Positions 47,536 through 56,522 of a DNA stretch of 64,000 nt are shown here, piece by piece. The position numbers and the translations under genes are program-made. The stretch is from contig JASHUU010000088.1 of assembly GCA_030039795.1 (NCBI GenBank), positions 44,684 through 108,683 of the forward strand, written 5' to 3'. Source of the stretch: Nitrososphaerales archaeon. GTDB lineage: Archaea; Thermoproteota; Nitrososphaeria; Nitrososphaerales; Gagatemarchaeaceae. Below the pieces are notes generated by a model, which saw only the letters and a program-made list of their open reading frames with translations, ran no database searches and was not told where the DNA came from. Each line of letters begins with the position of its first letter. Positions within the stretch are counted from its first letter, which is position 1.

Positions 47536-49319
47536 GCGGCCTTGGCCTCCGGCGCGGCGGAGATGGAAGCGAACTCGTCCGACATCTGCTTGACGAGGCC
47601 GTCGAGCTTGTCCAGCTCCTCGTTCTTGATCGCGAACTTCGACCTGAGCATCGGCGCGACCACCTGCATCCCCCTGATCTTGGACAGGGGCGTGCCGTTC
47701 CTCAGGGACTTCAGGGCCTCCTGGTGGAACTGGACGAACATCTTCATCATCTTGAACTGCTTCTGCGGGCTGCAGTACGCGTCCGTGTCGTCGTAGGCGT
47801 TCTGCTGGAGGAAGCCTATCTGGATCATCCTCGCGACGTCGAGTATCAGCTTCTCCTCGTCAGGGAGCGCCTCTGGCCCGAGCAGCCTGACAATCTCCTT
47901 CAGCGCGTCCTCCCTCTGGAGGATTCCGTACGCCTCGGCCCTTAGCGAGGCCCACTCGCTGTCGACCCTCTCCTTCCACCACTTGCCGACCGACTCGACG
48001 TATCCCGAGTAGGAGCTCATCCAGTTGATGGACGGGTAGTGCCTGGAGTACGCCAGCCTGGCGTCCAGCGACCAGAACGTCCTGACGAACCTAATCGTCT
48101 GCGACGTGACAGGCTCCGTGAAGTCCCCGCCCGCCGGAGACACCGCGCCGATCAGCGTGATGGAGCCCGTCCGCACCGGGCTGCCGAGGATGTCTGCCCT
48201 GCCCGCCCTTTCGTAGAACTCGGCCAGCCTCGAGGCAAGATACGACGGATAGCCTTCCTCAGCGGGCATCTCTTCGAGCCTGCCGCTTATCTCTCTGAGC
48301 GCCTCGGCCCACCTGCTGGTGGAGTCGGCTACCAGGACCGTGTCGTAGCCCATGTCCCTGTAGTACTCCGCCATCGTGACTCCAGTGTAGATGCTCGCCT
48401 CCCTCGCCGCGACCGGCATGTTGCTGACGTTGGCGATCAGGATCGTCCTCTCCATGAGCGGCCTCCCGCTCTGGGGGTCGATCAGCTCCGGGAACTCGAC
48501 GAGGACCTCGGTCATCTCGTTGCCGCGCTCCCCGCATCCGATGTGGAAGACGACCTTCGCGTCGGCCCACTTCGCCACCGAGTGCAAGGTGACCGTCTTT
48601 CCTGTCCCGAACGCACCGGGAATGGCTCCAGTTCCGCCCTTGGCCATGGGGAAGAACGAGTCCAGCACCCTCTGCCCCGTCATCAGCGGTATCTCGGGGT
48701 CGAGCCTCTCGCGTATCGGCCTGGGGGTGCGGACCGGCCACTTGTGGTGAAGCATCAGGTCGTACTTCTTGCCGGCCTTGTCCTCGGCGACCACCACGGT
48801 CTCGCTGATCTTGTACTTGCCCGCCCCGACTACGTCCTTCACCTTGATCTTGGGGACGGTCGGAGGCACGAGGATCCTATGCTCGATCAGGGGCGTCTCC
48901 TGCACGGTCCCGATGACGCTCCCTCCCTCGAGGTCGTCGCCCTTCTTGACCGTCGGCACGAAGTCCCACGCGCGGTCGAAGGGGATCGAGTCGGCGGTTG
49001 CCCCCCTGGTGATGAACGCGCCGGCCTTCTTCGCTATGACGTCGAGGGGCCTCTGCAGGCCGTCGTAGATCGTGCCTATCATCCCTGGTCCGAGCGTCGT
49101 GGAGAGCGGCTGCCCCGTGCCCACGACCGGCTCGCCTGGGCGGAGGCCGCTGGTCGACTCGTAGACCTGGACGAAGGCTATGTCCCCGGTGAGCTTGATG
49201 ACCTCGCCGACGAGCTTCTCCTCCCCGACCTGGGTCACCTCGTACATCTTTGCAGAAGCCATGCCAGAGGCCTTGACGGCGGGGCCGGAAATCCACTCTA
49301 TCTTGCCCTTGGCTGGCAA
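47532..49319 (-). CDS. atpA: V/A-type ATP synthase subunit A (catalytic)
   Basis: [46 protein letters not shown]. Confidence 0.97.
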   Translation of the reverse strand: MPAKGKIEWISGPAVKASGMASAKMYEVTQVGEEKLVGEVIKLTGDIAFVQVYESTSGLRPGEPVVGTGQPLSTTLGPGMIGTIYDGLQRPLDVIAKKAGAFITRGATADSIPFDRAWDFVPTVKKGDDLEGGSVIGTVQETPLIEHRILVPPTVPKIKVKDVVGAGKYKISETVVVAEDKAGKKYDLMLHHKWPVRTPRPIRERLDPEIPLMTGQRVLDSFFPMAKGGTGAIPGAFGTGKTVTLHSVAKWADAKVVFHIGCGERGNEMTEVLVEFPELIDPQSGRPLMERTILIANVSNMPVAAREASIYTGVTMAEYYRDMGYDTVLVADSTSRWAEALREISGRLEEMPAEEGYPSYLASRLAEFYERAGRADILGSPVRTGSITLIGAVSPAGGDFTEPVTSQTIRFVRTFWSLDARLAYSRHYPSINWMSSYSGYVESVGKWWKERVDSEWASLRAEAYGILQREDALKEIVRLLGPEALPDEEKLILDVARMIQIGFLQQNAYDDTDAYCSPQKQFKMMKMFVQFHQEALKSLRNGTPLSKIRGMQVVAPMLRSKFAIKNEELDKLDGLVKQMSDEFASISAAPEAKAA

Positions 49320-49404
49320 AATCAGAACCTGACGGACCCGCGAGATTGCCGGATTTATAACGTTTAGAGGCGTCGGGCGGGTTCTGTCATTGAGACGCCT
49401 TGCC

Positions 49405-50004
49405 CTACGCGCTCGTCAGCAGGGCCGCGACCTCCTTCCTGAGGACGGGCCGCATCCTCTCGAGCCTCGCTTCGAAGGTGTTGTCGAACCTCACCGAGCC
49501 GTCGTGGCTCGTGAGCACGACCCCGCCGATGGTGTCGATCGCCTCGGGCTCGACCGTAAGGCTGCTGGCCTTCGAGTCCCCGAGCCTCCTGAGCGCGGAC
49601 GAGACGGCCCTCTTGTCCTTCTCTGCGCACTGGATCCTCGCCCTTGGGCCTATGACGTCCAGTCCCTCCTGGACGAGGCGCGTCAGGGCCTGCTCGTGGG
49701 CTTCTCCCGAAGCGTGCGAGGTCTGCCTTTCCGCCGCCTCGAAGACCTCGGTGACGGCCTTCTCCAGCGACCGCAGCTGCGCGTTCCGCACTTCCAGCTC
49801 AGCCGCGCCGATGGTCTGCCTCCTGATCGACTCCGCCTGCTTGACGCTCATCTCTAGCGTCTTCGAGACTGCTTCGGCCGCCTCCTTCCTGGCAGCTTCG
49901 AGTTTTGCGACTGCCTGGGACCTCGCGTCCTCCAGGTCGGCGAGCGCTTCGTTCTCGAACTCTGACGCGACCTTCTCGAGCGTGTCTTCCGCTGCCCTGT
50001 TCAT
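49405..50004 (-). CDS. atpE: V/A-type ATP synthase subunit E
   Basis: Helical N-terminus and [37 protein letters not shown]. Confidence 0.88.
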   Translation of the reverse strand: MNRAAEDTLEKVASEFENEALADLEDARSQAVAKLEAARKEAAEAVSKTLEMSVKQAESIRRQTIGAAELEVRNAQLRSLEKAVTEVFEAAERQTSHASGEAHEQALTRLVQEGLDVIGPRARIQCAEKDKRAVSSALRRLGDSKASSLTVEPEAIDTIGGVVLTSHDGSVRFDNTFEARLERMRPVLRKEVAALLTSA

Positions 50005-50008
50005 CTTC

Positions 50009-50305
50009 TCAGACCCCTAGGATGCTCCTGAGCATCGCCCTGTACTCGACCTTCTCCTTCTTGCTCCCTGGCCCCGGGACCTCGTAGATCAGAGGTATCG
50101 GCTTCGCGGCCTTCATGGCGGTCAGGTCGTCCCTTATCGGCTTCGCCACCTCGTCGCTCACCATTATCAGTCCGACGAGAGGGTCCTTCGAAAGAGCCTC
50201 GATCCTCTTCAGCGCTTCGGAGGGCTGGGCGACGTACTCCCCGCTGACCCCGGCCAGGACGAACCCGGTCACGAACGCCTTGCCGCCTACGGCCACGACC
50301 TTCAA
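50009..50305 (-). CDS. atpF: V/A-type ATP synthase subunit F
   Basis: MKVVAVGGKAFVTGFVLAGVSGEYVAQPSEALKRIEALSKDPLVGLIMVSDEVAKPIR. Confidence 0.88.
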   Translation of the reverse strand: MKVVAVGGKAFVTGFVLAGVSGEYVAQPSEALKRIEALSKDPLVGLIMVSDEVAKPIRDDLTAMKAAKPIPLIYEVPGPGSKKEKVEYRAMLRSILGV

Positions 50306-50631
50306 CTCCGCTCTCCCAGCAGCCTCGCCACGACGAGTTCGACCGCCTTCCCCTTGCGCTTGGATATCGAGGCCTCGAACTCCCTGAGCGACTCGTCACC
50401 CTTCTGCTCTATCGATATGGCCTCCACTTCGACTTCGCTCCTGGCCTTTGCAATCCTCTCCGACACGACCTGCTGCGCCTTCGACATCGCTGCCGACTTC
50501 GCCTTCTCGGCCCAGTCGTCGGCGTCCTTGAGAAGCTTCTTCTTGGCCTCCGAGGCCTCGTTCTTCGCGACGTCCAAGGCCGCCTCGAACTCCACCAAGG
50601 ACTTCACGACGTCTTCGATGACGGAACTCAT
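50302..50631 (-). CDS. V/A-type ATP synthase subunit H/G-like
   Basis: Coiled-coil protein heading the cluster; ATG overlap with subunit F. Confidence 0.75.
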   Translation of the reverse strand: MSSVIEDVVKSLVEFEAALDVAKNEASEAKKKLLKDADDWAEKAKSAAMSKAQQVVSERIAKARSEVEVEAISIEQKGDESLREFEASISKRKGKAVELVVARLLGERS

Positions 50632-51114
50632 ACCCAGCCTCGCTTTGGCCGCGGCGATTTTGTATAATTAAGTGTTCACGTAACTATTGGCTTGTAACAT
50701 AAGTCGGTCATTTCTGTTCTACGGCACAAGAGAGTGGAATTGCCGCACCCGGCCCGTCTGAGTGGCGCCCGAGTGACGAGTCACGTAACGGAGGATGAGT
50801 ATGAAGCTTCAGATATTACCATTGAGAGCAGAAGTGGTAGGATGCCGAGGCTGAAAAGTTGAATCCGCTTTGGAGTTGACCTGCGCATCCTTCGACGCGA
50901 CTAGAGTAGTCTCTGGATTTAATGCCAAGCGACAGGGGCGTAAGAGAGTGACAAGAATGTAAGTGTCCTGTCGAACAACTCCGTCCTTTCGCGTGACCCA
51001 TGCTCTGGAAGCGTTCTTTCCCTGTTTCCACCGTAGACTCCACGGGAAAGAAAGGAGGGTCGACAAGGTCGACGAGCTGCGGTCAGACACCCTTCATATC
51101 AGAAGTAGGCAGCC

Positions 51115-51654
51115 CTATGGATAGACCAGGTTACTGTATGCGCCGGAATAGTAGGAGTCGCCGATAGTGACTAGAGGATAGGGTCCGCACACTGACGGAA
51201 AGCTTTGCTGATATGTGCCCAGTGTCGCGGTTATTGATGCGTTGACAAGGTATACGGCTACGATCGAATGAGGACCTGAGACCGCTACGTACGTTGGAAA
51301 GGCCGTGAGGCCTGCCTCGGCAGAGGTCACTTCAGTGGAGTTGCCAGCGGAGTCTCCCACCCTATACCAGTATTGTATTGGCTTGAAATATGTGGAACTT
51401 TCAAGGAATACTTCAGAGGAGTTTTCAATGTTGGTGTAGTTAATCGTTATGAATCCGCTCGAACCCGGTCTCAATACATACTGCAAGCCATTACTTAGAT
51501 AGAAGTCGTCCGCCTTGATGTTCGCCGTTCCAAACAGAGCGCCGCAAGAGGCTCCCGTCGAGCCGCCTAGGGTACTGACGCTCACAATCACTGCCGCGAC
51601 TATGAGGGCGGAGACTCCCCCAAGGGCGTATGATTGCCCGAAGTTCAATCTCAC
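51115..51654 (-). CDS. Exported or membrane-anchored protein of unknown function
   Basis: N-terminal single TM/signal (ALGGVSALIVAAVIVSVSTLG) then Ser/Thr/Tyr-rich extracellular-type domain. Confidence 0.55.
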   Translation of the reverse strand: MRLNFGQSYALGGVSALIVAAVIVSVSTLGGSTGASCGALFGTANIKADDFYLSNGLQYVLRPGSSGFITINYTNIENSSEVFLESSTYFKPIQYWYRVGDSAGNSTEVTSAEAGLTAFPTYVAVSGPHSIVAVYLVNASITATLGTYQQSFPSVCGPYPLVTIGDSYYSGAYSNLVYP

Positions 51655-51855
51655 GAATCTTAAGCTAATACTGCTGTACTTATTTCTAGTTCTTAGTCAT
51701 ACTCAGCGCACCCGTCGTTTCCACGTACGCCATGACTCGTACGAGAAGATGAAGGCTGCACAGAGCGTATTGGAGTTCGAAATGTGCGCCATGGCGCGAT
51801 AGGTCTCTCGTCCAAGGCCGCCAGAGTCGCTCGACCAGACAGCGATGCACCCGCC

Positions 51856-52188
51856 TCACGACGTGAGCTTCAATATGGCCCTCGCCACTTCCCCGTCCGA
51901 CTGCTCCAAGGCGGCGAGCGCCCTCTCCTTGGACGCCCCTGTCTGCTGCTGGACGAGCAGGACGTCTTCGTCCTTGAACTTCTTTTTCTCCACCTGGACC
52001 TCTTCCACCTCGCCGGCCACCTGGAAGATCCTGTTGCCCTGGGCGTTGACCTCCGAGACCGAGGCGTTGGTGATGTGCATCTCCTTGTCTGCCGTCTTGA
52101 TGACTACCTCCTGGACGTCAGGTATCTCCTTCATGTCTATACCCATGCGCTCCATCATCCTTCTCGTGTTCCTGTTGTCCATCTTCAA
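51856..52188 (-). CDS. nac: Nascent polypeptide-associated complex protein (NAC + UBA)
   Basis: RRMMERMGIDMKEIPDVQEVVIKTADKEMHITNASVSEVNAQGNRIFQVAG..; UBA tail ERALAALEQSDGEVARAILKLT. Confidence 0.93.
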   Translation of the reverse strand: MKMDNRNTRRMMERMGIDMKEIPDVQEVVIKTADKEMHITNASVSEVNAQGNRIFQVAGEVEEVQVEKKKFKDEDVLLVQQQTGASKERALAALEQSDGEVARAILKLTS

Positions 52189-52616
52189 CTCTTCAGACCT
52201 GCTCTGACCTTGACCGCCACCCCAGACTTAAACAGTCGCATGTGCCTCCCGTTCATCACAGCCGTCCCGACCCCGAGCACCTTCCCCTTTCCGTCGACGA
52301 CCGCGACCTCGCTCCTGGGATAGATCTCCCTGCCCGCGGCAGTCACGAACTTGCAGAACACCGACTTCCCTCCTCTGACGAACTCGGCCGCTTCGTCCGC
52401 GACCTCTACGCAGCTCTCCTTGAAGCGCGGGCTCTTTGAGAGGAGCGAGGCGCCATAGAGGGACAGCGCCAGCGCCCCGTTGGGCTTGACCGTGGCGAAC
52501 AGCTCGCCCGAGTGGAACACGAGCTTCAAGCGGCCCGACCTGCGGGAGTGGACGAAGCGGTACCCCTTCTTGGGTAGCGCCCCGCTGACTCCGCGGCCGT
52601 AGAGGTAGTCCACCAT
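52185..52616 (-). CDS. PUA-domain protein
   Basis: VFCKFVTAAGREIYPRSEVAVVDGKGKVLGVGTAVMNGRHMRLFKSGVAVKVRAG; ATG at 52616; overlaps nac. Confidence 0.82.
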   Translation of the reverse strand: MVDYLYGRGVSGALPKKGYRFVHSRRSGRLKLVFHSGELFATVKPNGALALSLYGASLLSKSPRFKESCVEVADEAAEFVRGGKSVFCKFVTAAGREIYPRSEVAVVDGKGKVLGVGTAVMNGRHMRLFKSGVAVKVRAGLKS

Positions 52617-52730
52617 GACCGACAGGGTGCGCGTCTCGTCAGGGGAGGGCAAGAGGCGCGGGGGACCGCGTGCGCGATAAAAGGCGATAAGACTCCCGCT
52701 TAAATAGAGAACATCCGCCCGCTGGTCCCT

Positions 52731-53237
52731 ATGCTGCCGCAGATCGCAGTCGAGATCTTCGCCTTCGGCCACATCCTGTCTGCTATGGCCTGGCTGGGGG
52801 GCGGGATCCTCACGATGTTCATACTCGGGCCCAACGTGAGAAAGCTCTCGCCTAACGCCGCGCTTGAGTTCAATTCCAAGGTGGTCCCCAAGGTGGCTCG
52901 CTTCATCGGCGGCGCCATAGGCGCGACCTTCATCTTCGGGCTTCTGCTGCTATACTCCCTCTACAGCGGCGACTTCTCGGCGCTCTCGGGCACATCCACC
53001 GGGATGTACATCGAGGCGGGGGTCGTGTGCGGGCTGCTGGCTGCGGTGGTCGGCGGAGCCATGACGTTCCCTGCGTTCGCGAAGATCGCTCGTCTCTCCG
53101 GAGAGGCGCTGGAGAAGGCGCAGCCGCCTTCCCCCGACATGGCGAAGTACGCGGGCAGGGCCAGAATCGGCGCGCTGGTGGGCACAATCCTCCTCCTCGC
53201 CGCCCTTGCGATGATGGTAGCGGCCGGCTTCGGCTAG
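52731..53237 (+). CDS. Conserved four-TM membrane protein
   Basis: Hydrophobic segments; FGHILSAMAWLGGGILTMFILGP. Confidence 0.65.
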   Translation: MLPQIAVEIFAFGHILSAMAWLGGGILTMFILGPNVRKLSPNAALEFNSKVVPKVARFIGGAIGATFIFGLLLLYSLYSGDFSALSGTSTGMYIEAGVVCGLLAAVVGGAMTFPAFAKIARLSGEALEKAQPPSPDMAKYAGRARIGALVGTILLLAALAMMVAAGFG

Positions 53238-53296
53238 GCTGACAAAGGCATCGTTCATCTATGCGGGCCGCGGGGTCGCGGCTGGTCCAGCTTTCC

Positions 53297-53824
53297 ATGA
53301 ACAGGAGCATCCGCGTCCTCAGGGTCGGGCAGAGGTACGTCCGGGACGAGAGGACCCTGACCCACCTGTGCCTGGTCTCCAGGGCGATGGGGGCCGAGTC
53401 AATCTTCATCGAGGACGCCGAGAAGGACGTCACCGGGACCCTGGACGAGGTGAACAGGAACTGGGGCGGGGACTTCAGGGCCGTGCTCGGCACTCCGTGG
53501 AGGCAGGTGTTGAAGGAGGCCAAGAAGGAGGGCAGGAGCGTCGTCCACCTGACCATGTACGGCATCCCTCTCCAGGAGAAGGTGCCCGAGCTCAGGGAGC
53601 TCGAAAAGCTCCTCATAGTCGTAGGCGGCCCGAAGGTCCCGGGCCAGGTCTACCACGAGGCGGACTACAACGTCTCCGTCACGTCTCAGCCCCACTCGGA
53701 GATAGCTGCCCTGGCGGTCGCGCTTCATGAAATCCAGGGCGGGGAAGAGCTTAAGAGGACGTTCGCAAAAAGTAAGCTTAGGATCTTGCCTTCCGCCAGG
53801 GGCAAGAGAGTCGTCCAAAATTGA
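53297..53824 (+). CDS. tRNA (cytidine-56-2'-O)-methyltransferase Trm56
   Basis: IRVLRVGQRYVRDERTLTHLCLVSRAMGAESIFIE..HLTMYGIPLQEKVPELR..LLIVVGGPKVPGQVYHEADYNVSVTSQPHSEIAALAV. Confidence 0.9.
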   Translation: MNRSIRVLRVGQRYVRDERTLTHLCLVSRAMGAESIFIEDAEKDVTGTLDEVNRNWGGDFRAVLGTPWRQVLKEAKKEGRSVVHLTMYGIPLQEKVPELRELEKLLIVVGGPKVPGQVYHEADYNVSVTSQPHSEIAALAVALHEIQGGEELKRTFAKSKLRILPSARGKRVVQN

Positions 53825-54330
53825 AGATTGAATATGAAGACACGTTTGTGAAGGTCGCCGGCCTCATAGGCGGGCCCGACTACGTGAGGGTAGCCAGGGC
53901 GCTCCTGAACAACGAGAACGCGACCGACGAAGAGATCGCCTCGGCGACGGGGCTCAAGATCAAGACCGTCAGGAAGGCCCTGTACGACCTCTTCGGCAGG
54001 AGCCTCATCACGGGAGTCCGGGTCAGGGACCCTAAGAGGGGCTGGTTCGTCTACAGGTGGAAGGCGCAGAGGGACCAGACCGACGGTTTCATCCAGACCC
54101 AGCGGAGGAAGATACTCAACAGGCTCAAGCAGAGGCTGGAGTACGAGGAGTCTCACGAGTTCTACTCGTGCGGGACGGCCACCTGCGTCACAAGGACGTT
54201 CGAGGATGCCATGGAGAACTTCTTCAGGTGCCCTACCTGCGGGAACCCCCTGAACCGGCAGGACAACGCCGAGCTCAAGGCGGCCCTGCAATGGAAGATA
54301 AAGCAGCTCGAAGAGGAAATCGCCAAGTGA
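53821..54330 (+). CDS. tfe: Transcription factor E alpha subunit
   Basis: Winged helix (NENATDEEIASATGLKIKTVRKALYDLFGRSLI) plus zinc ribbon (CGTATC..FFRCPTCGNPL). Confidence 0.93.
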   Translation: MKIEYEDTFVKVAGLIGGPDYVRVARALLNNENATDEEIASATGLKIKTVRKALYDLFGRSLITGVRVRDPKRGWFVYRWKAQRDQTDGFIQTQRRKILNRLKQRLEYEESHEFYSCGTATCVTRTFEDAMENFFRCPTCGNPLNRQDNAELKAALQWKIKQLEEEIAK

Positions 54331-54878
54331 TCCCCTCCGAGGAGGAGGCGGTCGAGCTCCACAGGAGGCACGGCTCCAGCCAGGTCATAGTCGGGCACTG
54401 CAAGACCGTGACGAAGGCGGCCAGGGTCCTGGCCGACGAGTTCGAGGCCCGCGGAACGAGGCTAGACTCGAAGGCCGTCGTCGCGGGCGCCATGCTGCAC
54501 GACATCGGAAGGTCGAAGGTCCAGACCGCCAGGCACGGGCTGGAGGGCGCCGAGCTCCTCCTGAAGGACGGCGTCGACAGGAAGGTCGTCGAGATAGTCC
54601 GCAGGCACGTCGGCGCAGGGATATCTCCTGCGGAGGCAGAGAGGCTCGGGTTCCCTCCCCTGGACTACATCCCCAGGACGCTGGAAGAAAGGATAGTCTG
54701 CTTCGCCGACAAGATGGTCGACTCCGACAGGGTCAGGCCCTTCGCGAAGGAGGTGGAGAGGTTCACCGCGAAGTCGCACGACGTGGGCAGGCTCCTGGAC
54801 CTGAAGAAGAGGCTGGAGGAGGAGCTCGGCGAGGACCCGGAGGAGCTCGTCCTCAAGAAGGTTAAAGAATCTCAGTAG
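54327..54878 (+). CDS. HD-domain phosphohydrolase
   Basis: GHCKTV..AGAMLHDIGRSKVQ..RHVGAGISPAEAERLG..; GTG start overlaps tfe stop. Confidence 0.85.
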   Translation: MIPSEEEAVELHRRHGSSQVIVGHCKTVTKAARVLADEFEARGTRLDSKAVVAGAMLHDIGRSKVQTARHGLEGAELLLKDGVDRKVVEIVRRHVGAGISPAEAERLGFPPLDYIPRTLEERIVCFADKMVDSDRVRPFAKEVERFTAKSHDVGRLLDLKKRLEEELGEDPEELVLKKVKESQ

Positions 54879-54890
54879 AGGCGCGGCTTC

Positions 54891-55001
54891 GTGGCTTCGT
54901 GCATCTGCAAGGTCTGCAGGCATAAGGACTATGAGAGCTGCACGAAGTGCACGTGCTGCAAGTACCAGCGGGCCGCCTGCATGCAGATCCAGGCGCCCTA
55001 G
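54891..55001 (+). CDS. 36-aa cysteine-rich microprotein (putative metal binding)
   Basis: Reads (GTG)MASCICKVCRHKDYESCTKCTCCKYQRAACMQIQAP*; 8 Cys in 36 aa; 12 nt after the HD gene stop. Confidence 0.5.
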   Translation: MASCICKVCRHKDYESCTKCTCCKYQRAACMQIQAP

Positions 55002-55092
55002 TGGCGACCTTCGGCTGAGTTCTCCGTCGCCTCCACCGACGAGACGGAGAGGGCCCGAAGTGTATAAGAGCCCGCCTCAAGCCACCCATCCT

Positions 55093-55243
55093 AGCGAGGT
55101 GGGGAAGCCAGTCCCTTCGGGGGCAAGGATCATCCCGGCGGGCTCATAAGCGAAAAGCCGAGAGACCCGCAGAGCGGAGATTGGGTCATTCCCAACCGTG
55201 CGTTCAAACGGGGAGAAATCCCCTGAAAGTCCTCCCCTCGCTA
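55093..55243 (+). tRNA. Initiator tRNA-Met(CAU) with four introns (16, 16, 22 and 21 nt)
   Basis: Mature: AGCGAGG TG GGGA-AGCCAGGATCA-TCCC G GCGGG-CTCATAA-CCCGC AGAGC GGAGG-TTCAAAC-CCTCC CCTCGCT A (76 nt); 151 nt in the genome. Removing D-loop, 37/38, T-stem and T-loop inserts (75 nt) restores every stem. Confidence 0.83.
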
Positions 55244-55355
55244 CTAGTTCGACCTGCCTCCGCTGATGCTGAATCCTGTTCGACCATGAAGACGGCAGTC
55301 GTCGGCTCGACATATTCAAAACAGATAGAAGCCACGACCGCCGCGGCTGACATAG

Positions 55356-56522
55356 TTGGCAGGCGACTCTACAAGGTCGGTACACGAAGCCGAGCCCTTC
55401 GACGAGGAGACGGGGTCGGTCACGGCTCCGATATTCGAGACCGCGACGTTCGGCTTTACGAAGGCGGAGGACGTCCCGAAGGCGGTCTCCGGCGAGAAAG
55501 GGTACACGTATTCCAGGTGGGACAACCCCACAGTGGTCAGGCTCGAGAAGAAGCTCGCCGCGTTCGAGAGGGGCGGGGGCGCGGCTGCGTTCTCGTCTGG
55601 GATGGCCGCCATCTCGACGTCGGTCCTTTCGTTCGTGAAGAAGGGGGGCCATGTGCTCGCGATCCGGGACCTATACGGGGGGACCTACTCGCTCATGCAC
55701 GAGCTGCTGCCCGGCATGGGCATCGGGACGGACCTCGCGGACACCGAGGACTTCGGAGCGCTCGAGAGGGGAGTCAGAGAGAACACCAAGATAGTCTACG
55801 TCGAGTCGCCGACGAACCCGACCCTCAAACTCGTGGACCTGGCGAAGGCAGCAAAGCTCGCCCACAGGAGCGGGGCCCTCCTCTTCGTCGACAACACCTT
55901 CGCTTCGCCCATCAATCAGAACCCTCTTGAGACCGGCGCGGACGTCGTCCTGCACAGCGCCACGAAGTACCTCAACGGCCACGCCGACGTCATCGCAGGC
56001 GGGGCGGTGGCCAGCTCAGACAGGGCGCACAGAGTCAGGATGACGCGGAGAGAGCTGGGCGGGACCCTCGACCCGCTGCCGGCATGGCTCGTCCTGAGAG
56101 GGATGAAGACGATGGCCCTGAGGGTCAGGCAGCAGAACGAGAACGCGATGGTCCTGGCCGAGTTCCTCGCCAGGAGCGGGAAGGTGGCCAGGGTGCACTA
56201 CCCTGGCCTGAAGGACCACCCGCAGCACGCGCTGGCCAGGAAGCAGATGAGAGGCTTCGGGGGCATGCTCAGCTTCGAGGTCAAGGGCACGATGCGCGAC
56301 GCGATGAGGTTCACGGAGTCGCTCAAGGTCGCCGCCCTGGCCGCGAGCCTGGGCGGGGTCGAGACGCTCGTCTCCCAGCCGGCGAACATGACCCACACCC
56401 AGATGTCGGCGAAGGAGAGGGCGAAGACCGGGATACCCGACACGCTTGTCAGGGTCTCTGTGGGGATCGAGGACGCGGACGACCTGGTCAGCGACTTTGG
56501 GCGCGCACTTGCTGCTGTCTAG
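55356..56522 (+). CDS. Cystathionine gamma-synthase/lyase family PLP enzyme
   Basis: YTYSRWDNPTVVRLEKKLAAFERGGGAAAFSSGMAAIS..VESPTNPTLKLVDL..VDNTFASP..HSATKYLNGHADVIAGG; TTG start. Confidence 0.93.
   Translation: MAGDSTRSVHEAEPFDEETGSVTAPIFETATFGFTKAEDVPKAVSGEKGYTYSRWDNPTVVRLEKKLAAFERGGGAAAFSSGMAAISTSVLSFVKKGGHVLAIRDLYGGTYSLMHELLPGMGIGTDLADTEDFGALERGVRENTKIVYVESPTNPTLKLVDLAKAAKLAHRSGALLFVDNTFASPINQNPLETGADVVLHSATKYLNGHADVIAGGAVASSDRAHRVRMTRRELGGTLDPLPAWLVLRGMKTMALRVRQQNENAMVLAEFLARSGKVARVHYPGLKDHPQHALARKQMRGFGGMLSFEVKGTMRDAMRFTESLKVAALAASLGGVETLVSQPANMTHTQMSAKERAKTGIPDTLVRVSVGIEDADDLVSDFGRALAAV

Noticed and set aside
50809-51090. ORFs of 93 and 75 aa in the gap downstream of the exported-protein gene
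   Set aside because: Overlapping frames, no recognisable motifs or coding-like composition; probably intergenic.
51760-51830. TTCGAAA motif suggesting a sixth interrupted tRNA
   Set aside because: No complementary T-stem or acceptor stem could be assembled even allowing introns.
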